Origin: Sphingomonas aerolata
Lineage (GTDB): Bacteria > Pseudomonadota > Alphaproteobacteria > Sphingomonadales > Sphingomonadaceae
Direction: 5' to 3'
Length of the DNA: 64,000 bases
NCBI RefSeq assembly: GCF_003046295.1
Contig: NZ_PZZN01000003.1
Span: forward strand, 868,001 to 932,000
The translations under genes were made by a program, and so were the position numbers. Shown piece by piece: positions 55,664 through 63,142 of this stretch; the first letter of the stretch is position 1; each line of letters begins with the position of its first letter. The notes beneath the pieces are model-generated. The model ran no database searches, was not told where the DNA came from, and saw nothing but the letters and a program-made list of their open reading frames with translations.

Positions 55664-56056
55664 TCAGGCGGCCAGCGAGATGGTCTTCACGCACCGCGTC
55701 GTCGGTACGAACGGCAGGTACGAGATCCGCATCCGTTCCGCGAGTTCCAGCCGATGCTCGCCTGCCGACAGTCCACCGTCCTGCAGCACCGTCACCGTGG
55801 CGACCTCGCCGAAATTCCAGCGGTCGCCATGCTCGTTCTCCATCTCGTCGAGCGTCCAGGTGCGGCCGCGCAGCGTCAACCGCACCGCTTCCCGCGGTAT
55901 CGCTTCGCCGTCCAGCGTCACTGCGACGTCTTCGACCATCGAGAGGCCCAGGCCCCGGTAATAGGGCAGTCTTGCGCCGAACGAGAAGCCGATAGCCGCG
56001 CCGTTTTCCGCGACGTTTGCGACGGTGTCTTCGCAGATCATGTGTTGATCGAACAT
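55664..56056 (-). CDS. C-glycoside deglycosidase beta subunit (DUF6379)
   Basis: A 130-residue beta-rich protein. It has the DUF6379 pattern in full: MFDQHMICEDTVANVAENG, then GFSFGARLPYYRGLGLSMVE, TLDGEAIPREAVRLTLRGR, the WNFGEVATVTV strand and a closing RISYLPFVPTTRCVKT. In characterised systems (DfgB, CarB and relatives) this subunit pairs with a TIM-barrel alpha subunit to cleave the bond between a 3-oxo sugar and an aromatic ring. Its partner is 11 bp upstream. No signal peptide is seen, so it is cytoplasmic. The family name is from memory of the family, not a search. Confidence 0.85.
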   Translation of the reverse strand: MFDQHMICEDTVANVAENGAAIGFSFGARLPYYRGLGLSMVEDVAVTLDGEAIPREAVRLTLRGRTWTLDEMENEHGDRWNFGEVATVTVLQDGGLSAGEHRLELAERMRISYLPFVPTTRCVKTISLAA

Positions 56057-56067
56057 CGTATCTACCT

Positions 56068-57090
56068 TCAGGCTGCGCGTGCGGAGGAATTGGTCGTGGC
56101 GACGGGCTCGTCGATCAACCGGGCAAGCATCGCCTGCTGGCGGCGGACCTGCTCGACGGACTCGACCGGATGGGCGTCTTCGATCCAGCGATTGCCTTCG
56201 TATTCGGAGCAGATGTAGCCGGAGTATCCGCCTTGCTTGAGAACCTGGACGATTTCGTCATAGGGGATCGACGGTTCCACAAGGTCCTCGGTCATCTCGT
56301 AGAACTTGCCGTGGACGTTGTGGATGCGTCCCATGAAATCGAGCATGCGCTTGGGTTCGTAGGCTGCGTTGTGACGCAGCGTCTCGGCCATCGCCATCGC
56401 GGCCCCCTCGCCACCCATCTCGCGCACGTTCATCACGATGTATTCGCTGAGCGTACGGTCCTCATATGCCTTTTCGATGTAATCGGCGATGTGACGCGGT
56501 GCGCCGTTACGGATGAAGCGCTCCTTCCAGACGGGCGGGAAGCGATGCAGGAACATGCCCATGTCGGGCAGGAAACCCAGCGCGCCGCTGCCCGATTTCT
56601 CGTACGCCTCGGCATGCCGGACGATCCAGGGATGATCGAAGTGCAGAGGCGCGTGCACCTCGAGGAGGATCTTGATGCCCTTCTCCTCGGCATGAGGCGC
56701 ACTGGCAACAAGCACCTCAGGAGACACCGAGACCAGCGACCTGACGAAGCGCATACCGAGCGCCGCGGCGAAATCGATATCGCGCTTCATGCTGGCGACC
56801 TGCTCGTCAAGCGCCATGACGCGGCCGTTGTAGCGCTTGTAGTCGAGCATCGCATCATGCGCGACGGGCACTGTCCCGTACTTCGTCATCAGGGCATGCC
56901 AGTCGGTGATCTTGTTCTCCGGAACGGGCTGTTCGGGCCACCCCCAGAATGTCTGTTCGCCGATGACCTCGATTCCGGTCGCGCCCATTTCCGCGCAGGT
57001 CCGGATAAAGTCCTCTAAGGTCATCTTGCCGAGGAACGTCTCGTTCTGGAAGCTGTAGAGGCTTACGCCTCGCTTTATAGTTCCGGTCAT
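56068..57090 (-). CDS. C-glycoside deglycosidase alpha subunit (AP-endonuclease-2-like TIM barrel)
   Basis: A 340-residue sugar-phosphate isomerase/epimerase-fold protein. The expected divalent-metal ligands can be placed at Glu144 (ILLEVH), Asp176 (FLPDMG), His257 or His260 (RIHNVHGKF) and Glu296 (CSEYEG). His146 is a candidate base. Paired with the DUF6379 gene, this is the heterodimer known to split 3-oxo-C-glycosides by beta-elimination. Without that partner it could be read as a hydroxypyruvate isomerase-like protein or a 3-dehydroshikimate dehydratase. It is the second gene of the operon, 26 bp after the MFS gene. Confidence 0.82.
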   Translation of the reverse strand: MTGTIKRGVSLYSFQNETFLGKMTLEDFIRTCAEMGATGIEVIGEQTFWGWPEQPVPENKITDWHALMTKYGTVPVAHDAMLDYKRYNGRVMALDEQVASMKRDIDFAAALGMRFVRSLVSVSPEVLVASAPHAEEKGIKILLEVHAPLHFDHPWIVRHAEAYEKSGSGALGFLPDMGMFLHRFPPVWKERFIRNGAPRHIADYIEKAYEDRTLSEYIVMNVREMGGEGAAMAMAETLRHNAAYEPKRMLDFMGRIHNVHGKFYEMTEDLVEPSIPYDEIVQVLKQGGYSGYICSEYEGNRWIEDAHPVESVEQVRRQQAMLARLIDEPVATTNSSARAA

Positions 57091-57116
57091 GCTGAATCTC
57101 GTTTCAGTCTAAAGGG

Positions 57117-58334
57117 TCAGGCCGTGGCGGCGGTAAGGGCTGATGGCGTGCGACGGCTGGCGACGAAGGCGATCAGCGCAACGACGATGCCGAGAACGCC
57201 CATCGCGAGGAAAGCCGATTGCATCGTGCCGAAGGCGTCGTTGAGCTTGTGAACGAACCAGGGACTGGAGAACTGGCCAAAGAAGAAGCAGGCGGTCCAG
57301 ATACCCATCCCGCGGCCGCGATGTTCGAAGGTGAGCTTCGAGCTGGCCCAGGCGATCAGAACCGGGACCGCCATGCCGACGCCGGTCTGCTGGATCACCA
57401 ACCCGGCAATCATCCAGCGATAGTCGACCGCCAAGCCGATACCCGCCAGTCCTACGCCGACCAGCAGGAACAGCGTACCGATCTGCACCGCATTGGAGCG
57501 GCCGCTCATCAACCGAAAAATGATCGAGCCGAGCACGACGAAGAGGCTGGGGATAGCGGTTAGCTGACCGAGCCGGGCGCCGCCCTGTACACCCACTTCG
57601 CGGAATGCGAGGCCGCCGTTAATGATGAAGACGTAGTAGAGTGCCGAGGCCAGCAGGGTCACGCCGCCGATCAGTGCAATCACAGCCCACGGGAACGGCG
57701 TAGAGATATCGGGCGCAGCGACGATCTCCTTGACGGTCGCGCCATCCTTCTTTGGCTCGAACAGAAAGGCGAGCATCGCGAGGAAAATCGGAAAGGCGAC
57801 CAGGTAGACGAGGAAGATCCCGTTCCACCGCACGCCGCTGGCTGCACCCGACAACAGGATGACGCCCGATGCCATCAGCGGCCCGGCGAGGCCCTGCAAC
57901 AACAGCCAGTCGCGGCGCCCGCGGTCATCCCAGTAATCGCCGAGCAGCGTATTGACGATCGTCAGAATCGCCGCCTCCGCAACCCCGAGCAGCAGGCGCG
58001 AGGCGAACACGGCGTTCAGGCTGTCGAGAAAGAAAGGCGCGGTGCCGAAGATGCCGTAGAAGAACGTCGCCCAGATCAGCAGAGGCCGCCGCCCGAACTT
58101 GTCGATGAAGAACCCTGCAAACGGCGCGATCAGTGCGATGGTCAGGCCAGGCGCCGACACCATCAGCGGCACCTTCCACCGTGCGTCGGGGTCGGCCGAG
58201 AAATGGTCGATGATCGACGGAACCGCCGGAAACATCGATACGATGGCGAAGATCGGCAGGAAAGCCGCCGTGACGATGGTGATGCCCTGAGGCACCATCG
58301 TTAACCGTCGTATCGAATCCAGTATCGAACGCAT
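57117..58334 (-). CDS. MFS transporter, first gene of the deglycosidase-pob-pca operon
   Basis: A 405-residue, 12-TM carrier from the ATG at 58334, after GGGAGAGGCGGA. The loop FIDKFGRRPLLIW follows TM2; FASRLLLGVAEAAILTIVN and GYWDDRGRRDWLLLQ-type segments (LLGDYWDDRGRRDWLL) are in the first half. The second half has FEHRGRGMGIWTACFFFGQF. It belongs to the aromatic-acid or sugar-conjugate importers in appearance. The position suggests transport of the glycoside or its 3-oxo form into the cytoplasm. Confidence 0.87.
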   Translation of the reverse strand: MRSILDSIRRLTMVPQGITIVTAAFLPIFAIVSMFPAVPSIIDHFSADPDARWKVPLMVSAPGLTIALIAPFAGFFIDKFGRRPLLIWATFFYGIFGTAPFFLDSLNAVFASRLLLGVAEAAILTIVNTLLGDYWDDRGRRDWLLLQGLAGPLMASGVILLSGAASGVRWNGIFLVYLVAFPIFLAMLAFLFEPKKDGATVKEIVAAPDISTPFPWAVIALIGGVTLLASALYYVFIINGGLAFREVGVQGGARLGQLTAIPSLFVVLGSIIFRLMSGRSNAVQIGTLFLLVGVGLAGIGLAVDYRWMIAGLVIQQTGVGMAVPVLIAWASSKLTFEHRGRGMGIWTACFFFGQFSSPWFVHKLNDAFGTMQSAFLAMGVLGIVVALIAFVASRRTPSALTAATA

Positions 58335-58372
58335 TCCGCCTCTCCCGCCATGTTTCGCCACGGCTTTAATAG

Positions 58373-58388
58373 AACTAGCATTCTAGTT
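58373..58388. promoter_or_regulatory. Operator-like dyad AACTAG-N4-CTAGTT
   Basis: A perfect inverted repeat with 6-bp arms in an AT-rich 70-bp gap. It lies 39 bp before the MFS start and 14 bp after the FAH stop. The size fits a MarR- or IclR-type site. No regulator gene is near, so the factor must be encoded elsewhere. Confidence 0.6.
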
Positions 58389-58401
58389 ATTGATCGGGCT
58401 G

Positions 58402-59364
58402 TCAAGCCTGTACGACCCGCTGGTCGATCGCACCGAACAGCGGCGCTCCGTCTCTGGCGCGTGCCTCCATGCGGACCCGGTCACCGAACGTCATGAAGCC
58501 GGTGGTCGCGGTGCCGGTATCGACGATCTCGATACCGCGTCGCTCCGCGATGCAGGACGAACCGACGTCCCGGAAATTCGCGTTGGAGACGGTGCCCGAT
58601 CCTATGATCGTCCCCGCCGGCAACTTTCGGGTAGCAGCGGCATGCGCAATCAGCTGAGCGAAACTCCACGCCATCGCCCCGCCTTGCGCGCGTCCGAACG
58701 AGCGGCCGTTCCAATCGACTTCGAGTGTCAGATCCACGCCGCCTTCGGTCCATGCCGTTCCGAGCGCGTCGGGCGTCAGCGCGACCGGCGCCATGCTGCA
58801 CGCCGGCTTGGCTTGTATCCAGCCGAACCCGGTCTTCATTTCGGGGCCTGCCAGCGCGCGCAACGACCAGTCGTTGATCTGGACGACGAGCCGGATCGCT
58901 CTTGCACACTCCTCGACCGGTGTACCGACCGCGACATTGCCGAGAACGACCCCGAACTCGCCCTCGAAATCGATGCCGTGCGAAAGGTCGGGAAATGCGA
59001 CATTCTCGTGACCAGACAGGAAATGGTCGGACAGTCCCTGATACATCAGAGGCCGCCCGGTTTTCTCCGGAACGATACCTAGGACCTGATCCATCAGTTC
59101 GCCGTGCGACGGGTAGGCGGACCCGTCCAGCCATTGCCAGGCGCGTGGCAGTGGTGCCATCGCGGCAGACGGATCGAAAGCTTCCCCCTGTCCTGCTTCC
59201 ACTCGCTGCTGAGCCGCACGGCACACGGGGATTAGGTGATCCCAATCGTCGAGCAGCACCTGAAGCGTAGCGACGCCTTCCACTAGCAGCGCTCTGGCGT
59301 GGTCGATCGAGACGACGGCCAGCCTGCCGTCGCGGCTGCCGTCATTCAGAGTCGCAAACCGCAT
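58402..59364 (-). CDS. Fumarylacetoacetate hydrolase family protein
   Basis: A 320-residue protein from the ATG at 59364 (GAGAGGATCAAG upstream). The metal site is Glu134 and Glu136 in IDFEGEFGVVLG and Asp165 in INDWSLRAL, followed by KTGFGWIQAKPACSMAP and IIGSGTVSNANF. The family hydrolyses C-C bonds of acylpyruvates or fumarylacetoacetate, or decarboxylates and hydrates related acids. It lies last in the upstream run with the GMC oxidoreductase and TonB receptor. It may cut an acyl chain from the aglycone; the substrate is not defined. Confidence 0.88.
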   Translation of the reverse strand: MRFATLNDGSRDGRLAVVSIDHARALLVEGVATLQVLLDDWDHLIPVCRAAQQRVEAGQGEAFDPSAAMAPLPRAWQWLDGSAYPSHGELMDQVLGIVPEKTGRPLMYQGLSDHFLSGHENVAFPDLSHGIDFEGEFGVVLGNVAVGTPVEECARAIRLVVQINDWSLRALAGPEMKTGFGWIQAKPACSMAPVALTPDALGTAWTEGGVDLTLEVDWNGRSFGRAQGGAMAWSFAQLIAHAAATRKLPAGTIIGSGTVSNANFRDVGSSCIAERRGIEIVDTGTATTGFMTFGDRVRMEARARDGAPLFGAIDQRVVQA

Positions 59365-59374
59365 CTTGATCCTC

Positions 59375-60814
59375 TCAATCGGTGTCGAATAGGCGCTGGG
59401 GAAACCGTCGGCTGAGCACGGCGACGCAGAACAGCAGCAGACATATGCTGATCGCTGCTGGGATGAGCGCGGCACGTGTCTCGGGCGCGGACGTCGCCCC
59501 ACCGGCCATGACGAGGAACAGCGTTCCGACCGTTGCGGCACCGCCGGCGTTTCCCAGCTGCTGGACCGTCTTCAGCGCACCGCCTGCAGCGCCGGCATGG
59601 CGGGTGTCCACCCGCGCGAGCGCGATCGGCGACAGCGGCCCCGCACAAGTTCCCATGCCGAGACCGGCGATCAGGAGTGCAACACCGATCAGCGGCACGC
59701 TCGCGCTGGTTGCCACGGTCACCGTCACCCCGGCCACCCCCAGCGCCATTGCCCCGGAACCGAACGCCAGCACGGAACGGCCCAGACGTGGCAGGATACG
59801 GCGACCAAGCAGGCTGATCCCCAGCCCTACGCCGACCGCGAATGGAATGTGCAGCAATCCGGCCGACAGCGGGTCAAGGCCGAGCCCGACCTGCAGTACC
59901 AGCGTCAACACTAACAGGAACCCTCCCCCCGCCACAGCGAAGACGAGCGACGTCAGCAGGCCGTTAGAGAAGCTGCGATCCTGAAACATCGCCGGATCCA
60001 ACAACGCCGAGCCAGTGCGTACAGTCTGCCGGCGCAGATGCCACCACAGCACCATCCCGAGCGGCACGGTCGTCGCGAACAGTCCGAAGCACCACCATGG
60101 CCAGTTGAGCGCGCGCGCCTCGATCAGCGGGAAGACGAGGGCAAACAGCAGGGCGACGACGAGCGCGTTCCCCGCCCAGTCGATCCGCAGACGGTCGGGC
60201 GAGCGGCCTTTGGGCAGGAGATACCAGGCGGCGACGATGCCGGCCGCACCGATCGGCAGGTTGATCAGGAAGATCGCCCGCCAGCCGAGCCCCGCGACGT
60301 TCGCCTCGATCAATGCGCCACCGATGACCGGCCCCAATACCGCGGTCAGACCGCCCAATATGCCGAAAAACGACAGGGCCCCGACCCGTTCATGCGGAGG
60401 ATAGAGGAGCTGGACCAAAGCAAGAACTTGCGGCCCCATGCACGCCGCGGTCGCCCCCTGTACCAGACGCGCCACGATCAGCGCGGTCGGCGTCGGCGCA
60501 ACGCCGCACAGCAAGGATGCGAGCGTAAAGCCCAGCATGCCGCCGATGAACATCCGGCGATACCCAAAGACATCTCCCATGCGGCCACCGCTGACGAGCA
60601 GCATTGCGAAGGCCATCGAATATCCGGCCACCATCCATTGCACCGCAACCGGTCCGGCGCCGAGGTCGGCACGGATCGCGGGAATCGCGATATTGACGAT
60701 CGTGCTGTCGAGCACGTCCATCACGAATGCCACCGTCAGCGTCGCGAAGGCCAGCGTGCGGGCGCGCGGCGCGAGCGATGACGCCTGATCGCGTGCGCTC
60801 GCCACGGTCGTCAT
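59375..60814 (-). CDS. DHA2-family MFS transporter (14 TM)
   Basis: A 479-residue protein. Family marks are FVMDVLDSTIVNIAIPAIR in TM1, the loop GRMGDVFGYRRMFIGG, RLVQGATAACMGPQVLAL in TM4 and GPVIGGALIE in TM5. The DHA2 group exports drugs and aromatic compounds. It starts 2 bp after the GMC stop and ends 10 bp before the FAH gene, so it belongs to this transcript. Export of a toxic aglycone or by-product is a reasonable guess. Confidence 0.9.
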   Translation of the reverse strand: MTTVASARDQASSLAPRARTLAFATLTVAFVMDVLDSTIVNIAIPAIRADLGAGPVAVQWMVAGYSMAFAMLLVSGGRMGDVFGYRRMFIGGMLGFTLASLLCGVAPTPTALIVARLVQGATAACMGPQVLALVQLLYPPHERVGALSFFGILGGLTAVLGPVIGGALIEANVAGLGWRAIFLINLPIGAAGIVAAWYLLPKGRSPDRLRIDWAGNALVVALLFALVFPLIEARALNWPWWCFGLFATTVPLGMVLWWHLRRQTVRTGSALLDPAMFQDRSFSNGLLTSLVFAVAGGGFLLVLTLVLQVGLGLDPLSAGLLHIPFAVGVGLGISLLGRRILPRLGRSVLAFGSGAMALGVAGVTVTVATSASVPLIGVALLIAGLGMGTCAGPLSPIALARVDTRHAGAAGGALKTVQQLGNAGGAATVGTLFLVMAGGATSAPETRAALIPAAISICLLLFCVAVLSRRFPQRLFDTD

Positions 60815-60816
60815 GG

Positions 60817-62502
60817 CTAGATCGTGCCTTCTCGAAGCATCGATACCGCGTTGGCACAGGCGCGCGCCGTCAAGGCCATGTAGGTCAACGACGGGTTCTG
60901 GCAGGCGGACGAGCTCATTGCTGCGCCGTCCGTCACGAACAGGTTCGGTACGTCATGCGCACGGTTCCACTTGTCGAGGACGGACCGGGCCGGGTCGTTC
61001 CCCATCCGCGCGCCACCCATCTCGTGGATCGCCGACCCGCCCGCGCCTGGCTGATCGAAGCCGAGGAAAACATGACCGCCTGCAGCCTCGAGCATGACCT
61101 TGGCCTGGCCCTTGGCATCGGCAAGCGCGGCATGTTCGTTCGCGCCGTGTTCGAACGCGATGTTCAACACCGGGGCACCGTGCGGATCGGTCTTCACGCG
61201 GTCGAGGGTCAGGCGATTGCTGGCGCGTGGCAGGCTTTCGGCGAAGGTGACGAAGATCATCCGCCAGGGTCCCGGATGCCGCAACGACTCCTTGTAGTCC
61301 ACGCCGAGCCCTGCCGCCCGTTTACCGGCCGTCCATGTGCTCTGCAGCGCGCCGCCCTGGAAGCTGTAGCCCCGCGTGAAGCCGGCACCGTCCTGTTGGT
61401 CCAGATTGCGGAACCGGGGCACCACGATCCCGGTCGGGCGGTTGCCGTAGCTGGTATGCGTTTCGAAACCCGGCATGGCCGCGATGCCCGACAGCGTGGT
61501 CGCGTGATCCATGATGTGCGTGCCGAGCACGCCCGAGCTGTTGGCGAGCCCATTGGGGAAGCGTTCGGAGGTCGACCGCAGCAGGATATGGTTCGAATTG
61601 AACGTGCCGGCATTGAGGAACACGAGGCGGGCCGTCGCCGTACCGCGTTTGCCGGTCTTGACGTCAAGATACCGCACGCCCGTCGCGCGTCCCGTTACCG
61701 GGTCGTGATCAACGCCCTCGACGACACTGTCGGTGATGACCGTCAGATTGCCGGTGGCCTTGGCGGCTGGCAACGTCGAACTCTGCGTCGAGAAATAGGC
61801 GCCGTAGGAACAGCCACGCGCGCAGATCGAGCGATACTGGCACTTCGACCGCCCTTCCTTCGCCTCGGTAAGATTGGCGGTTCGGCCGACTGTCAGCCGG
61901 CGGTCAGGAAACGTGTTCATGAACACGTCGCGGCAATGCTGCTCGACCGCGTTGAGCGCCATCGGCGGCTGGAAACGTCCGTCCGGCAGAACCGCCAGCC
62001 CTTCGGCCGCGCCGGATACGCCGATGAAGTCCTCGACTCGGTCGTACCAAGGCGCGAGATCGGCATAGCGGATCGGCCAGTCGAGGCCGTGCCCGTCGGC
62101 CTTGTTCGCGCCAAAATCATAGTCCGACCAGCGATAGCATTGTCGGCCCCACGTCAGCGACCGTCCGCCCATCTGGTACGACCGCCACCAGTTGAAGTCC
62201 TTGCCGGCGGGAACGGCGTAGGGATTCTCGCGGTCGTTGACGAAATGATGTTCGGTGAACTCGGTGAAATGCCGGTTCATCGATTGGACCGGATACTCCG
62301 CCCAATAGCGTTCGGCATCGCCCATCCCGCGGAACGGGAGTTCCCAGGGTGCCAGTGTCTCGGTTTTGTACCCGGTGCCGTGCTCGATATCGCGGCCACG
62401 CTCGATCATCAGGACCTTCAGCCCCGCCTGCGTCAGTTCCTTGGCCGACCAGCCACCGGTTATTCCTGACCCGACCACGATGGCGTCGAATTCCTGCATC
62501 AT
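60817..62502 (-). CDS. GMC-family FAD oxidoreductase, predicted glycoside 3-dehydrogenase
   Basis: A 561-residue flavoprotein. The FAD motif GSGITGG is at 11-17, the active-site His493 in SAIHEMGGARMG and Asn536 in SACQNPSLTYMAL. Three cysteines at 221, 227 and 231 (KCQYRSICARGCS, C-x5-C-x3-C) are placed like the 3Fe-4S site of FAD-dependent glucose and glucoside dehydrogenases. Oxidation of the sugar at C3 is the step needed before a C-glycoside deglycosidase can act. It overlaps the subunit-3-like gene (ATGA). It has no signal of its own and would be carried out with its Tat partner. Confidence 0.88.
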   Translation of the reverse strand: MMQEFDAIVVGSGITGGWSAKELTQAGLKVLMIERGRDIEHGTGYKTETLAPWELPFRGMGDAERYWAEYPVQSMNRHFTEFTEHHFVNDRENPYAVPAGKDFNWWRSYQMGGRSLTWGRQCYRWSDYDFGANKADGHGLDWPIRYADLAPWYDRVEDFIGVSGAAEGLAVLPDGRFQPPMALNAVEQHCRDVFMNTFPDRRLTVGRTANLTEAKEGRSKCQYRSICARGCSYGAYFSTQSSTLPAAKATGNLTVITDSVVEGVDHDPVTGRATGVRYLDVKTGKRGTATARLVFLNAGTFNSNHILLRSTSERFPNGLANSSGVLGTHIMDHATTLSGIAAMPGFETHTSYGNRPTGIVVPRFRNLDQQDGAGFTRGYSFQGGALQSTWTAGKRAAGLGVDYKESLRHPGPWRMIFVTFAESLPRASNRLTLDRVKTDPHGAPVLNIAFEHGANEHAALADAKGQAKVMLEAAGGHVFLGFDQPGAGGSAIHEMGGARMGNDPARSVLDKWNRAHDVPNLFVTDGAAMSSSACQNPSLTYMALTARACANAVSMLREGTI

Positions 62503-63131
62503 CCGAACTCCACCGCTGTCCAGTCGCTTGAAAAGGCCCGATCCGACGGCTTCAACGGCACGTCGGGATCCCAGCGTCCAGGAACCAGTTCATACTGGAG
62601 CTCCTTCGAACCGCCCGCTTCCGACGTGTAGTATCCCGTCAAGATCAGGTCCTTGATCTTGTGCCAGGGATCCTTGTCGTTGCCCGGCGCGAACGCGCGC
62701 GTGTCTATCGCCGTCAGCGCAGCGCGTTGGGCAGCGGGTGTCGCCTGGTTGAAATCGCCCCCCGCCTTGATCCGCAGCATGATCGCGAGATCGTCGAGCA
62801 GATATAATCCGCCCCGTGGCGTGGGTGCGGGACCACCACCCTGGATCGCGGCACCGGATGCGGGTTCACGCGTCCCGTCGAGCCCGTGATTAAGCGCCAA
62901 AACGACGAAGTCCCCAACGCCGACGTCGGACGCACCCGGCGTGTCCGTGCGCGGAATGACGAGATCGGAGACGGTGTCGATCATCCGGCGTTGGTCCTCG
63001 GTCGCCTCCCCCTTCTCGCCCTGACGGGCTTTGCCCCAGATCCACAGTGGTGTCCCGACGAGGGCGGCGAGCACGAGCCCGCCGCCGATCGCGGACCGCC
63101 TGTCGAATTCACCGAGCCCGTTGTCCGCCAC
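62499..63131 (-). CDS. Gluconate 2-dehydrogenase subunit 3-like protein (Tat-exported)
   Basis: A 210-residue small subunit. The N-terminus FDRRSAIGGGLVLAALVG is a Tat-type signal. The body matches the subunit-3 family: DQRRMIDTVSDLVIPRTDTP, VGVGDFVVLALNH, KDPWHKIKDLILTGYYTSEA and ELVPGRWDPDVPL. In glucoside 3-dehydrogenases this chain carries the GMC subunit across the membrane. It precedes the GMC gene with an overlap. A cytochrome c subunit is not present in this window. Confidence 0.9.
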   Translation of the reverse strand: MADNGLGEFDRRSAIGGGLVLAALVGTPLWIWGKARQGEKGEATEDQRRMIDTVSDLVIPRTDTPGASDVGVGDFVVLALNHGLDGTREPASGAAIQGGGPAPTPRGGLYLLDDLAIMLRIKAGGDFNQATPAAQRAALTAIDTRAFAPGNDKDPWHKIKDLILTGYYTSEAGGSKELQYELVPGRWDPDVPLKPSDRAFSSDWTAVEFG

Positions 63132-63142
63132 GTAGCCGTTTC

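Noticed and set aside
56068..57090. TIM-barrel gene read as 3-dehydroshikimate dehydratase feeding protocatechuate
   Set aside because: That would fit the pca context, but the adjacent DUF6379 gene and the GMC oxidoreductase fit the deglycosidase alpha subunit better. It is kept as the main alternative.
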